In this document: positions 10,301 to 19,152 of the stretch, in pieces
Position numbering within the stretch: the first letter of the stretch is position 1
How the letters are laid out: each line of letters begins with the position of its first letter
Assembly: GCF_002368195.1 (NCBI RefSeq)
Contig: NZ_AP018178.1
Location: 6,274,645-6,338,644, forward strand
Length of the DNA: 64,000 nucleotides
Reading direction: 5' to 3'
From: Calothrix sp. NIES-2100
GTDB taxonomy: Bacteria > Cyanobacteriota > Cyanobacteriia > Cyanobacteriales > Nostocaceae
Notes under the pieces: generated by a model
Told to the model about the DNA's origin: nothing
What the model saw: the letters and a program-made list of their open reading frames with translations, nothing else
Database searches by the model: none
Program-made: the position numbers and the translations under genes

Positions 10301-11008
10301 GCGACAGGTGGAAGCGATGGTATAGTCAAATTGTGGAAATTTGGTAAGCAGTTTCCGGATGGTACATTTCCTCTAGAAGCAAAAGTTGAAGCTGTCAGAT
10401 TCAGTCAAAATGGTAAGTTTTTAGCAGCAGTTGGAGAACAAGGCAAGGCAAAAATATGGAATATTGAAGAACTAAAAGAATGGCAAATTAAAGAACGAAA
10501 ACCAAGAGAATTAAAAGGACATAAAGGAACTGTTTACGGAGTCAGTTTTATTAATCACGATCAAGAATTGGTTACAGCTGGAGACGATGGTACAATTCGA
10601 CGGTGGGATTTATCAGGAAAATGCTTACAAGAAATTAAAACTTATCAGGGCAGCGTAAAAAATATCAGTTTTAGCGACCCTAAAGATGATAAAAATAAAA
10701 TTGTTGCCACAGTTGGGCGCAATGGGACGGTGAAACTATGGACTCTGTCTGGACAATTATTGGCAGACTTTAAAGGACATTCTGATATTGTCAGAAGTGT
10801 AAATTTTAGCAAGGATGGCAAACATCTCGTTACAGCAGGGGATGATAAAACGGCAATAGTTTGGAATGTTAAAGATTTAGACGAACTAATGCGTGATGGA
10901 TGTACTTGGTTGAATCAATCTTATCTTCCTACTTATCATAAAACGCAAACAGAATTTTATAATTTCTGTCAATCTATTGTGCAACCAGATAACGGAAATA
11001 AAACTTAA
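7310..11008 (+). CDS. AAA-like ATPase with a transmembrane segment and WD40 propeller repeats
   Basis: A 1232-residue STAND-like protein. Residues 1-380 are an AAA-like ATPase (the family with N-terminal YQAGGSLRADSPTYVLRQAD) with Walker A NSRQMGKSS (47-55) and Walker B FVIFIDEIDYV. One hydrophobic segment at about 441-463 (LIITGIIITLIFLLLATVS) follows a basic stretch, so the ATPase is probably cytoplasmic. From about residue 540 to 1205 run about a dozen WD40 repeats with recurring IATA..DGTV.LW blades, one or two beta propellers that would bind the trigger. It begins in the 4-bp overlap with the CHAT gene and is likely its partner. Confidence 0.85.
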   Translation: MNLNPNPKYQYQAGGSLRADSPTYVLRQADEDLYQALKLGDVCYVFNSRQMGKSSLRVQTMRRLQTEGIACAEIDISQIGAIDVTPEKWYAGIFDSLISSLDLYETIDCEDWWLSHESLPALRRLSKFIEEVLFKEITGNFVIFIDEIDYVRKLSFETDDFFAWIRSCYNQRADKIEYQRLTFTLLGVATPSNLISYENITPFNIGRAIELNGIQLDNAQPLIQGLIDRVSNPQAVMEEILKWTGGQPFLTQKVCKHLPDGIDVVGVKDFVQSHIIDNWQAQDEPEHLRSIRDRILKNNPRTLKLLELYKEVLQGNEIIADGHPEKIELRLSGLVAKKQGKLRVYNPIYEQIFNLNWVKKEQNKLRSYADKLSAWLRSSRQDESKLLLGKQLQAALEWSADKSLSVEDYQFLAASQKLEQEKAQIEAKRTIDVARRRAKKLIITGIIITLIFLLLATVSVYCVSNKLRDFQQTTKLEQAGLTALREFEGAQIESLFLAMQAGKDLKNLVGENSDLEKYPTVTPLLALQTILDDTRLRQINEFNPGQEGINSLSWFEQDTQIATAGEDGTVQLTPINPQPNNKNIKFTAHQNKIRVIDFAPAQNQAKFATGGKDGKLKIWDKKSINVEEPQPLLSVNTKQGGINHVRFINNNQIVTSGQDGTIKLWNLSVNKLLEPQIITAHKNCNNKVNHIDCDEHQPSIKSLNTSGDQERFVSGGDDGLAKLWKINVNGIQEKEIAIFAGHKARINSVNFSLECKDPTNSKCKIATASADGTVKIWNSLPPYNQLTEFLAHQEGVEVVRFSTKDANILATASKDGIIKLWDLQENLTAKTFAEFKGHQGSIVSFRFTKDGEQLATAGKNDGVVRIWKVDKLVKEEPIKLDAHKQAIYSVRFNPKDDTEIATASDDGTVRLWKIYPKPLVIQSTVIETHPNADIKIKSVRFSPDGQRIATSGSDGVIRLWHRKGDKWENEKSFSTNKGETIWSVNFDPTAPANSPRLATGGSDGIVKLWKFGKQFPDGTFPLEAKVEAVRFSQNGKFLAAVGEQGKAKIWNIEELKEWQIKERKPRELKGHKGTVYGVSFINHDQELVTAGDDGTIRRWDLSGKCLQEIKTYQGSVKNISFSDPKDDKNKIVATVGRNGTVKLWTLSGQLLADFKGHSDIVRSVNFSKDGKHLVTAGDDKTAIVWNVKDLDELMRDGCTWLNQSYLPTYHKTQTEFYNFCQSIVQPDNGNKT

Positions 11009-11089
11009 TAATGCTTGTTTATCAAAAACATATCTCAGAGCAAATCAAGTATGATAAATTTTGTGCCTTGAGTACATCTATATTCTCTT

Positions 11090-11950
11090 ATGTCTAAACC
11101 TGCCGATGTCAGCACTAAACGCTTAATTAGTCTTGCTCCAGACAATTGGGTAAAATGGGTAACCCAAATACCCGATGCGATCGCAGGCGAAATCCTCAAT
11201 TCGGAATTTCAATGGATCAGTCGAGAAAGCGATGTACTCATCCGCGTCGAAAGTCCCCAACATGGAGAATTTCTGGTTCTCAATGAATTACAATTGCGCT
11301 ACAAACCAGAAATGCCAAGAAGAATGCGTGCTTATGCTGGATTAGCAGAAGAAAAATATAATTTACCAACCTATCCTGTATTAATTAATATCCTGAAAAC
11401 GAGTAATGCAGAAATTCCTACACGCTACCAATCTAATATTGCGGGGATAGAAGCCTACCAAGATTACCGCGTGATTAACTTGTGGGAAGTAGATGTTAAC
11501 ATCGTCTTTGAACAACCTGTACCATCGTTACTTCCCTTTGTACCAATTCTTAGAGGTGGTGAAAACGAGTCTACAATTCGAGAAGCATTGCGTTTATTGC
11601 AAGCTGACGAACAATTAAACCAATTAGAAACGGTCTTAGCATTTTTTGCTACTTTTGTAATAGATAGCGCACTTGTTCAACAAATCATGAGGTGGGATAT
11701 GACAGTATTGCGCGAGTCACCTTGGTATCAAGAAATTTTGCGTGAAGGCGAACAACGTGGAAGAAGAGAACAAACACTAGCGAATATTCAAATGACGCTA
11801 GAGACGAAGTTTGGCAATGAGGGATTACAATTGATGGGACAAATCGCCCAAATTGCCGATTTAGACAGCTTAACAGCGATTTTCCGCAGTGCGATCGCAT
11901 CTGACACAATTGAAGATTTACAAAACTTAATAGCTGATACAGTTAAATAA
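11090..11950 (+). CDS. Rpn-family (PD-(D/E)XK) recombination-promoting nuclease / putative transposase
   Basis: 286 residues. The N-terminal half has the Rpn-type nuclease pattern, with an acidic residue in SDVLIRVE and the ELQ element in GEFLVLNELQ. The C-terminus carries the EGEQRGRREQTLANIQMTLETKFG helical tail common in these proteins. The family comprises DNA nucleases linked to recombination, present in many copies in Nostoc genomes. It follows the WD40 gene by 81 bp on the same strand. Function in this genome is unknown. Confidence 0.75.
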   Translation: MSKPADVSTKRLISLAPDNWVKWVTQIPDAIAGEILNSEFQWISRESDVLIRVESPQHGEFLVLNELQLRYKPEMPRRMRAYAGLAEEKYNLPTYPVLINILKTSNAEIPTRYQSNIAGIEAYQDYRVINLWEVDVNIVFEQPVPSLLPFVPILRGGENESTIREALRLLQADEQLNQLETVLAFFATFVIDSALVQQIMRWDMTVLRESPWYQEILREGEQRGRREQTLANIQMTLETKFGNEGLQLMGQIAQIADLDSLTAIFRSAIASDTIEDLQNLIADTVK

Positions 11951-12039
11951 GACTGCATAAAGTTGCGATCGCCAACCTATTGATGGAGTGAAGGGGTTGA
12001 AACCTTGCAAACACTACTCATATCAACGGGAAAACGATT

Positions 12040-12702
12040 ATGAAAACTCCAATGCTGTTAAGTCTTGCTTGTTCTGTGTCTTTGTTGGGTGCGATGTCTT
12101 CGACGGGCTACGCCTACGCAGTTCCAGCTAATGCTCAACCAGCTACTAGCGTACCATCTCAACCGCCAGCAATTAGTCAAGAACTTACTATTCCTCAAGA
12201 TACAGCAATTATTGTCTCATTTCCCGCACCTGTTACCGTCGATGTCGGGCAAAAGAAAGATTATCCTTTAACGCTGCCTTTAGCTAGTGCAATTAAAGAT
12301 GCTCAAGGTAATATTGTAGCACCAGAAAATACTCCGGTAACTATTGTTCTGAAACCGACTGATGGCGGCGCTAAAATTGTGGCACAGTCGTTAGTAATTA
12401 ATGGTCGAATTGTCTCGATTAAAGCATCGAGTCAAATGATTCCTGGTACTACTATTACCCAAAAGCGAGCTAATGACAAAGCTGTAGAAAACGGTTCTGT
12501 TTGGGGTAGACTGACAGGAAGTACCTTGGGCTTTTTAAGCAATGGCGATCCTGAACAGTTTGACAGAGGTGCAATGCTGGGAAGTGCTATTGGATTAGTC
12601 TCTGGCTTGCGTTCCGCAGAAAATACCCGGATTGTGCAGATTCCCCAAAGTAGTGTTTATGTTTTGTCACTAGAAGCTCCTATCCAATTATCTACTCGCT
12701 AG
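12040..12702 (+). CDS. Exported protein of unknown function
   Basis: 220 residues with an N-terminal signal peptide (MKTPMLLSLACSVSLLGAMSSTGYAYA) and a probable cleavage site after AYA or ANA. The mature part has a beta-rich segment (LTIPQDTAIIVSFPAPVTVD) and a Gly-rich hydrophobic stretch near RGAMLGSAIGLVSGL, which recalls periplasmic or outer-envelope proteins. I do not recognise a family. The preceding CDS is the Rpn gene, 89 bp upstream. Confidence 0.7.
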   Translation: MKTPMLLSLACSVSLLGAMSSTGYAYAVPANAQPATSVPSQPPAISQELTIPQDTAIIVSFPAPVTVDVGQKKDYPLTLPLASAIKDAQGNIVAPENTPVTIVLKPTDGGAKIVAQSLVINGRIVSIKASSQMIPGTTITQKRANDKAVENGSVWGRLTGSTLGFLSNGDPEQFDRGAMLGSAIGLVSGLRSAENTRIVQIPQSSVYVLSLEAPIQLSTR

Positions 12703-12743
12703 TAGGCTGACTATAGGGTTTTCTTCATTTCATACTTCAGCCT

Positions 12744-13757
12744 TCATACTTCAGCCTTATGAGTCTGATTTTCACGATCAAAACCAGATTCCTTAGGATG
12801 TAGTATTGTTAAATGAAAGCCATGTCTATTTTTGGTTTTCAGATACCGCTCTTGCAATGGTTGCCATTGCTGCCATAATTGATAACGATTTTCTGCTAAT
12901 AATTTAGTCAGCCCATGCAAATGACTGTGCATGTCTGACTTAAATACATCCTCCAGCCACTCAGTTAAAACTACACTATCTTGCATCTCTCCCAAAATGT
13001 CTTGGATGTTTTTCACATCTCCAATATAAGCGGCGTAAGACTCGCTATATAAATCAGAAAACAACTCCATTTGGTAGCGTACACGTTTGGCTTGTTTGCG
13101 CAAACTATGCAGTATTTCACCTTGACTAGTTAATTGTTGTTCTACCTTTTCTGCTTCCCAGCCGTGATGGATTTTTAATTCCGATTTCACAAATTCAGTT
13201 CCCACCAACCAACCAGGATGCAAGAAGAATTGGCTCACTTCTGGTAAAAGTAAATCTGGTAATACTTGCCAAATTGTAATATCAGCTAAATCTTTATATT
13301 TTGGTTTTTCTAACCACTCTTCCATTGCTTGTTTAAAAGACTTGTAAGCTTCGTCTTTTAATGTTGTCTCTACTATAGATAATGCCTGTTCACGTTGTTT
13401 GGCGATCGCATCAAATGCTGTATGCAAATATGTCTGTTCTTTATGAGATAAACGCGGTTTATAACCTTTTTCTAAGTGTTCTTTGAGTACGTCTAAATCT
13501 CGGAGGTTACCAAGACGGCGAGCAATTTTACCGATATTTTTATCACTTATCGGCTTCGATAAATCTAAGGCGACTGCAAATCTACTGACAGAGGTACGTA
13601 GGCGACGCATCCCTACTCGCATTTGGTGCAACGCTTCTGGATCTTCATCTTTCTTAACTGACTTTTCGTACTTGAGAATTTTCTTATAATGTTTTTGCAC
13701 TGCCTGGTATGCGTAGTCTCCAAGCGTTTGTACCGGAGTATTTGTAGTTATTTTCAT
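12744..13757 (-). CDS. CHAD domain protein
   Basis: 337 residues with an alpha-helical CHAD domain (conserved histidine alpha-helical domain) starting YAYQAVQKHYKKILKYEK and containing the signature HQMRVGMRRLRTSVSRF. A second half repeats the pattern (LHSLRKQAKRVRYQMELF). CHAD domains bind inorganic polyphosphate through their basic histidine-lined groove and are often found near polyphosphate enzymes; no such enzyme is visible here. The start at 13757 gives MKITTNTPVQTLGDYAY. Confidence 0.88.
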   Translation of the reverse strand: MKITTNTPVQTLGDYAYQAVQKHYKKILKYEKSVKKDEDPEALHQMRVGMRRLRTSVSRFAVALDLSKPISDKNIGKIARRLGNLRDLDVLKEHLEKGYKPRLSHKEQTYLHTAFDAIAKQREQALSIVETTLKDEAYKSFKQAMEEWLEKPKYKDLADITIWQVLPDLLLPEVSQFFLHPGWLVGTEFVKSELKIHHGWEAEKVEQQLTSQGEILHSLRKQAKRVRYQMELFSDLYSESYAAYIGDVKNIQDILGEMQDSVVLTEWLEDVFKSDMHSHLHGLTKLLAENRYQLWQQWQPLQERYLKTKNRHGFHLTILHPKESGFDRENQTHKAEV

Positions 13758-14062
13758 ATTGACACCAATCTCATACGCAATCTGAATTATTTATCATAAC
13801 ATTCTTAAAAGATTTTCATATATAACTTTTGATAATTTTTAAATTCAAATCTTCAGCTAATTTTTCTTTGAGATAATGCATCAGTTATTATCTGCGATCG
13901 CCTGCAAAGTTCACATTGATTTTTGTGGCGATCGCTAATTATAGATTCACTATATATGACATAAATAGGAGCAATACAATTTCTATCTCCAGAGGTAGAC
14001 CTAGTATGATTTAAAACCAAAATAAAATAATCTTCAATCAAACCTGCCGAGAGTCATGTAAA
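13758..14062. other. Divergent intergenic region
   Basis: AT-rich spacer between the CHAD gene (minus) and the DUF3616 gene (plus) with two HIP1 copies. It should hold both promoters, but no convincing -35/-10 pair or operator can be named. Confidence 0.4.
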
Positions 14063-15142
14063 ATGAATAACAGCATTTTGTTAAATCAAGTATATTTAAC
14101 TTTTGTCGAGAGTTTTGCCAAACACAGAAAAGACCTGTCGGCGATCATCCTAACCCCACATCAGCATATATGGTTAGGCTCAGATGAAAGCTCATCTATT
14201 GAAAGACTCTCATTGATTGAGAATAACAAGTTTGCAGACCACCAACAATTCCGAGTAGCAGAATTTATTGATTTACCAGCACCAGAAGGCGAAGAAATTG
14301 ATATTGAAGGGCTGGCTTATGCAGATTATTACTTATGGTTTGTTGGTTCTCACAGCTACAAGCGGCAAAAACCTAAAAGCAAATATAGTGATATAAAAAA
14401 TATTCAAAGATTAGCGACAGTTAGATCAGAATCCAACCGATACATCTTAGGTAGAATTCCCCTTGTAGATGGAAAATTATGCTCATCTTGCCCACACCCA
14501 CAAAATCCCAATGAGCAATTGAGTGCCGCTAAACTAGAGTTGACTAACCAGGGTAATTTGCTGATGACAGCCTTAGCAAATGATCCTCATTTAGGATTCT
14601 ATATTCAAGCAGCAATCCCCGGAAAAGATAATGGGTTTGATATCGAAGGAATCAGCATTGATCAAAACCGCATTTTCCTGGGTTTAAGAGGGCCAGTATT
14701 GCGAGGTTGGGCTGTAATTTTGGAAATAGAATTAGAAAGTTCTCACCTGGGACTGATGACACTAAAGCCAATTGGTGAAGAAAACAAGGGATATAAAAAG
14801 CATTTTCTGTGGTTGAATGGTTTAGGAATTCGGGATTTGTGTTTGAATGGAGAAGACTTGTTGATTTTAGCTGGGCCGACGATGGATTTAGACGGCCCAG
14901 TGGAAGTATATCGTTGGCAAGCTGGTGTGAATTTAGCAGAAAATACTCTGAGTTACCCAGAACTTGTGCAAGACATTCCCTATGGGAATAGAGAAGATCA
15001 TGCAGAGGGGATGACAATATTTAATGATGTAGCCGGCAAACCTTCGTTGTTGGTAGTTTATGACTCTCCAGCCAAGAATAGACTCTTAGGAGATAGCACA
15101 GTTATAGCAGATGTGTTCGCCTTGGGATTAGGGAAGGGCTAG
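14063..15142 (+). CDS. DUF3616 domain protein
   Basis: 359 residues with the DUF3616 pattern: repeated acidic beta-propeller-like motifs EEIDIEGLAYADYYLWFVGSHS and GFDIEGISIDQNRIFLGLRGPVLRGWAVILEIE. No signal peptide or membrane segment. The function of the family is not known; the DIEG repeats recall esterase-like or SdiA-regulated-type propellers. Start ATG 14063. Confidence 0.8.
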   Translation: MNNSILLNQVYLTFVESFAKHRKDLSAIILTPHQHIWLGSDESSSIERLSLIENNKFADHQQFRVAEFIDLPAPEGEEIDIEGLAYADYYLWFVGSHSYKRQKPKSKYSDIKNIQRLATVRSESNRYILGRIPLVDGKLCSSCPHPQNPNEQLSAAKLELTNQGNLLMTALANDPHLGFYIQAAIPGKDNGFDIEGISIDQNRIFLGLRGPVLRGWAVILEIELESSHLGLMTLKPIGEENKGYKKHFLWLNGLGIRDLCLNGEDLLILAGPTMDLDGPVEVYRWQAGVNLAENTLSYPELVQDIPYGNREDHAEGMTIFNDVAGKPSLLVVYDSPAKNRLLGDSTVIADVFALGLGKG

Positions 15143-15231
15143 GGGGATAAGGGAGTGTGGGGAGTTTTCTTCCCTCTCCCCTATATCTTCCCATGCCCTA
15201 TGCCCCATGCCCCATGCCCAATATTGACTTT

Positions 15232-15636
15232 TCAAAGATTAGTAGAGATTGCTTGTACAGGACAGGTAGGAATACACTGTTCACAGACAATGCAGCGCGA
15301 TCGCGTGAATGTCAGCTTGTAGTCTGGTGGATTGAGGGTAAGGGCTTCAGTGGGACACACCCCAGTACACAAACCACAGTGGACACAAGTATCTTCATCA
15401 ATGATAATTTCGCCCAAGGTATGAGCAACATTGATATTTTGCGATCGCATCCATTCAATCGCCGCATCTAACTGATCGATATCTCCCGATAGTTCCACCA
15501 CCAGTTTGCCTATTTGATTAGGCGCCACTTGGGCACGGATAATATTAGCAGCAACGTTGAACTCTTTTGCCAGTCTATAGGTAACCGGCATTTGCACAGC
15601 GCGTTTAGGAAATGTCAGAGTAACTCGTTTTTTCAC
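15232..15636 (-). CDS. NIL domain protein with two 4Fe-4S ferredoxin clusters
   Basis: 134 residues. The N-terminal 70 (KRVTLTFPKRAVQMPVTYRLAKEF...) form a NIL domain, a small ferredoxin-like fold also found at the C-terminus of methionine ABC transporter ATPases. The C-terminal part binds two [4Fe-4S] clusters through CVHCGLCTGVCP and CIVCEQCIPTCP. Such NIL-ferredoxins are conserved in cyanobacteria and have been linked to electron transfer in sulfur-amino-acid metabolism; that role is inference here. It is followed at its 5' side by a heptamer array. Confidence 0.9.
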   Translation of the reverse strand: MKKRVTLTFPKRAVQMPVTYRLAKEFNVAANIIRAQVAPNQIGKLVVELSGDIDQLDAAIEWMRSQNINVAHTLGEIIIDEDTCVHCGLCTGVCPTEALTLNPPDYKLTFTRSRCIVCEQCIPTCPVQAISTNL

Positions 15637-15640
15637 AAAT

Positions 15641-15733
15641 TTGTCAGTTGTCAGTTGTCAGTTGTCATTTGTCATTGGTCAACAGTCAACAGTCAACAGT
15701 CAACAGTCAACAGTCAACAGTCAACAGTCAACA
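15641..15733. repeat. Two abutting heptamer arrays: TTGTCAG/TTGTCAT then GTCAACA x8
   Basis: Three TTGTCAG and two TTGTCAT units run into eight perfect GTCAACA units (15678-15733). The heptamer period is unbroken within the second array. Related units recur at 23423, 31500, 32785, 33669, 35714 and 51838. Confidence 0.85.
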
Positions 15734-15846
15734 GTTATTAATTATCTCCCTTGTCCCCCTCATCTCCCTCATCCCTAGCCTCTAGTCCCTATCCCCTTCC
15801 GTTACACTGAAAATGATCCTGCTTAATAAGTTTTAATAATTCTGTT

Positions 15847-16437
15847 ATGACACCAGATTCACCTGTTAATTCTCCAGCCAAGCCTGAATCCATTGTAGGG
15901 GGGCGTGTGAGAAATTTCTTAATAGCCATAGTAGCGATCGCCCTCAGCGTCGCCTTAGTTTTAGGACTGCGAACCGAGACGACTTCTGCATCTCTCGCGA
16001 AGTTAGGTGAGTCTTCTACACCTCTAGAAGTCGCGATGAGCAACGGTAAGCCCTCACTGGTGGAGTTTTACGCTGATTGGTGTACTGTCTGTCAAAAAAT
16101 GGCACCAGATATGGCTGAGTTAGAACAGCAATATGCTGACAAACTAAATTTTGTCATGCTGAATGTGGATAATACCAAATGGCTACCAGAAATGTTGAAA
16201 TATCGGGTGGATGGAATTCCCCATTTTGTATTTTTGGGTAAGGCTGGGGAAGCGATCGCCCAGGCGATCGGCGATCAACCACGTACCGTCATGGCTAGCA
16301 ACTTAGACGCTTTACTAACTGATTCTCCCCTACCTTATGCCCAAACTAGCGGCAAGGTTTCCAAATTTTCAGCCCCAGTAGCACCCACAGCTAGTCAAGA
16401 TGACCCTCGTAGTCACGGTTCCCAGGTGGTCAATTAG
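15847..16437 (+). CDS. Membrane-anchored thioredoxin-like protein (TxlA/HCF164 type)
   Basis: 196 residues: an N-terminal transmembrane anchor (FLIAIVAIALSVALVLGL, about 27-44), then a thioredoxin fold with the active site EFYADWCTVCQKMAP. The cis-proline loop is GIPHFVF. The protein resembles HCF164 and TxlA, which pass reducing power into the thylakoid lumen or periplasm for cytochrome assembly and photosystem maintenance. The C-terminal tail is Ser/Pro-rich and probably disordered. Confidence 0.88.
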   Translation: MTPDSPVNSPAKPESIVGGRVRNFLIAIVAIALSVALVLGLRTETTSASLAKLGESSTPLEVAMSNGKPSLVEFYADWCTVCQKMAPDMAELEQQYADKLNFVMLNVDNTKWLPEMLKYRVDGIPHFVFLGKAGEAIAQAIGDQPRTVMASNLDALLTDSPLPYAQTSGKVSKFSAPVAPTASQDDPRSHGSQVVN

Positions 16438-16491
16438 CACCGCAATTATTTATATAGCAGTCCTATTTGATTTGTGAAAATCGATATGCTC

Positions 16492-16524
16492 AGATCCCCG
16501 ACTTCTTCCAGAAGTCGGGGATCT
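16492..16524. repeat. Perfect 15-bp inverted repeat (AGATCCCCGACTTCT)
   Basis: Arms 16492-16506 and 16510-16524 with a 3-nt loop. There is no T tract after it. The same palindrome family occurs at 24221-24245, so it is an interspersed element rather than a dedicated terminator, though it could stop transcription of the thioredoxin gene. Confidence 0.7.
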
Positions 16525-17201
16525 TGTTGAAGAGAATGATTTAGGATCGCTATGGAAGCTTTCACCTGAAAATTTGTATATTTGACCCTCCTACGCAAGC
16601 AATAAATATCAAAAAAATATCACCTGTGTCCGGGTAAATTATTGTAATTTAAATTACTACCTTGTTTTGATATTGCTTAGATATCCTGATATATACTTAT
16701 TAATAATACAACAATAATGTTGTCTGACTTTTTTCAAAAATATGTAGATATAAAAACCCAGTCTAAAAACCTCAAAATCTTAGTAATTATACTATTCTAG
16801 CGCATTTCATTGCTGTTAAAATCTAGAATAGAAAAAATCATCCTACGGATTTTGAGAATCCGACTTTGGTATTAGATAAAATTTTTGTTGGCAAATCATA
16901 ACTTTATAACTTTTCCAGTTTGTTCTCATAACTACAATTGCTTTAGATTCAGCGAAGTATATTCAAAATAGACTGGCTTAATTACTGGCTGGTCTGATTA
17001 ACAATCTAAAAATAAATTTTTTAGTACTTCCGTAGATACTCTTATCTACAAGGTAGAAATTTGACTACAGTAATTTATCCGGAAAATGTCAAACAAGTTA
17101 TTTAAAAGAGTAACGACCTCAAACCTATCTGGTTTGTTCCGAGGTTGAATCTCTCAAAATTCACAAAAGCTCTATCTAGTAAAATTCATATATTTTCCCA
17201 G
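16525..17201. other. AT-rich intergenic region upstream of a short-chain dehydrogenase
   Basis: No gene is visible in about 680 bp. Near its end a stem-loop (ACCTC and CAAACC pairing with GGTTTG and GAGGT, about 17111-17144) lies in the probable 5' leader. I see no recognisable riboswitch. Confidence 0.4.
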
Positions 17202-18005
17202 ATGAACAGAACACACCAAATTAAGCGTAAACAAACTGCTTTGATTACTGGAGCAGCTAATGGTATAGGCTACGAATTAGCATGTATTTTTGCTGAGAAT
17301 GGCTACAATTTGGTATTAGTAGATAGAATGGCGCAAAAATTAGCTGAAGTAGCTGAAAAAATCCGAAAACAATTTGGAATTTTTGTTAAACCTATTGTCA
17401 AAGATTTATCTCTACAAACATCACCTGAAGAGATTTTTACTGAATTACAACAAGAAGTAATTCAGATTGATGTCCTGGTAAATAATGCAGGATTTGGTAT
17501 TCATGGGTTATTTCATGAGACAAACTTAACAACTGAATTAGAGATGTTACAAGTAAATTTAGTATGTCTCACCCATTTAACTAAGTTATTCCTGAAAGAC
17601 ATGGTAAAGAAAGGCGAAGGTAAAGTATTAAATCTTTCCTCTGCCGCTGCTTTTCAACCAGGCCCTTTAATGGCTGTTTATTTTGCGACTAAAGCCTATA
17701 TCTTATCATTTTCACAAGCACTAGCGAGTGAATTAGAAGGTACAGGTGTAACTGTCACAGCCCTCTGTCCAGGGCCAACAGAATCAGCTTTTCATGAAAG
17801 AACTGGAATTGCAGGTGCTAGACAAGCAGAAAGTAATAATATGATGGATGCACAAACAGTCGCCAAAATCGGTTATCGGGCTTTAATGTCAGGTAAAACT
17901 GTGGCAATTCCTGGGTTAAAAAATAGATTACTTGCTGAAATTGTCAGATTTACACCGAGAAATCTGGTGACAAAAATTGTGAAAAATATGCAAGAAGTAA
18001 AATAG
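17202..18005 (+). CDS. Short-chain dehydrogenase/reductase (classical SDR)
   Basis: 267 residues from ATG 17202 with the Rossmann NAD(P) motif TGAANGIG, the NNAGFG element and the catalytic YFATK. A longer version from TTG 17145 adds 19 residues without SDR similarity, so the ATG is preferred. The closest pattern is the YqjQ/DltE-like group of oxidoreductases; substrate unknown. Two other SDR genes lie at 22600 and 24281. Confidence 0.85.
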   Translation: MNRTHQIKRKQTALITGAANGIGYELACIFAENGYNLVLVDRMAQKLAEVAEKIRKQFGIFVKPIVKDLSLQTSPEEIFTELQQEVIQIDVLVNNAGFGIHGLFHETNLTTELEMLQVNLVCLTHLTKLFLKDMVKKGEGKVLNLSSAAAFQPGPLMAVYFATKAYILSFSQALASELEGTGVTVTALCPGPTESAFHERTGIAGARQAESNNMMDAQTVAKIGYRALMSGKTVAIPGLKNRLLAEIVRFTPRNLVTKIVKNMQEVK

Positions 18006-18023
18006 TCAGAATTAGCTTATCAA

Positions 18024-18130
18024 CCTAACCCCCCAACCCCCTTTCCCTACAAGGGAAGGGGGGTTTCAAAGTATCTCTCCTGCAAGGAGAGAGGAATGGA
18101 AGTGAGGTTTTGAGTAAACTTTGCAACTTT
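18024..18130. repeat. Interspersed repeat (about 110 bp), copy 1
   Basis: Begins CCTAACCCCCCAACCCCC, contains the palindromes CCCTACAAGGG and CTCTCCTGCAAGGAGAG, and ends GTAAACTTTGC. A clearly related copy lies at 62385-62505. Confidence 0.75.
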
Positions 18131-18207
18131 TCAAACAACCTCTAAAGGACAGGAATTGAGGGTGGGTGAGTTCTTAATAATTCACGTTTGCTTGAGGGAC
18201 TGTTTCC

Positions 18208-18453
18208 TCAATTTTCTAGATTGTTATTTTGATAGGAATCTAAAATCCCACTGCGCATAATTAGCTGCGGCCAAATTAACACAAAAAAGCCCATCCAAGT
18301 CAATATAGGAATAGAAATCAGAACTGTTAACCAAATAGTTTTAAATAGTAACCAGCTACCACTAATTATGGTTACACCTGTGAGGAGTATAGACCAAGGC
18401 TGACACCACCAAGGCTTGTAATTCCAAGGACTTAAAGGCTTGTTTTCAGTCAT
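18208..18453 (-). CDS. Small membrane protein, DUF6737-like
   Basis: 81 residues from ATG 18453 (MTENKPLSPWNYKPWWCQPW), with two hydrophobic segments (ILLTGVTIISGSWLLF and WLTVLISIPILTWMGFFVLI). The N-terminal SPWNYKPWWCQPWSI pattern is conserved in a cyanobacterial and plastid family of unknown function. The longer frame to 18492 adds 13 unconserved residues. Confidence 0.7.
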   Translation of the reverse strand: MTENKPLSPWNYKPWWCQPWSILLTGVTIISGSWLLFKTIWLTVLISIPILTWMGFFVLIWPQLIMRSGILDSYQNNNLEN

Positions 18454-18675
18454 TGTTTTGATTGCGTAAAACTGAGAATTATCCTGGCACAATTAGTTGT
18501 AGGTTGGGCATTGCCGACTATATCATAGTTTGGGTGGGCATTGCTGATTCCAATAACAGAGCGATCGCACCCAAAATCAAGGATGAAAATCCCTCTTCTC
18601 TAGCCCAATGACGGCAGTTGCTTCAAGCCGGGAAACCCGTCCAACGCACTGCCTCCCCAATGCCCCATTTTCCAA

Positions 18676-19152
18676 CTAGTTAGGTTTCCAATCTCGTAGT
18701 GGTATATATTCATCTTTGAGAATATCGTAAACTTGGATCTCACCACTAGGATTCAAAACCCGAAATATATAAATTGTGTCAACATGGTCTACATGATTCT
18801 CTACAACTCGAATTGTGTAGTAAGGTGTCTCTGGCGTTGGTGAACTATCAACAATCGTCGCTACACGGATAGTTCCCCGAGAAAGACGTTCAATTTCCTT
18901 GTCTTTGCGTTTTACTTGTGGTAGTTTCTCAACTAAGTTTAAAGCTGCTTTTTCATCAATTACACTAGGATTTTGAGTAACTTTTATAGCATTGTTATCA
19001 GCAAAATCCGGAGATATTTGTACATAGTTAATCCCCATTTGAGCATGATTTATCGAACTCTTAGCCATAGCTGACTGCCCTGCTAGTGCTAGGAACAATG
19101 TAATAATTAAAGGACTATAGGACAATTGCTGCATAACCCTATCTGTCAACAT
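18676..19152 (-). CDS. Exported hypothetical protein
   Basis: Up to 158 residues; a start at the internal ATG (19134, MQQLSYSPLIITLFLALAG) gives a cleaner signal peptide ending SAMA. The mature part has no recognised domain; it is rich in charged residues and ends LKDEYIPLRDWKPN. I do not recognise the family. Confidence 0.6.
   Translation of the reverse strand: MLTDRVMQQLSYSPLIITLFLALAGQSAMAKSSINHAQMGINYVQISPDFADNNAIKVTQNPSVIDEKAALNLVEKLPQVKRKDKEIERLSRGTIRVATIVDSSPTPETPYYTIRVVENHVDHVDTIYIFRVLNPSGEIQVYDILKDEYIPLRDWKPN

Noticed and set aside
15157..15471. 104-codon plus-strand ORF
   Set aside because: It is antisense to the clearly coding NIL-ferredoxin gene.
17145..17201. TTG start 19 codons upstream of the SDR at 17202
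   Set aside because: The added residues show no SDR similarity and the TTG follows a leader stem-loop.
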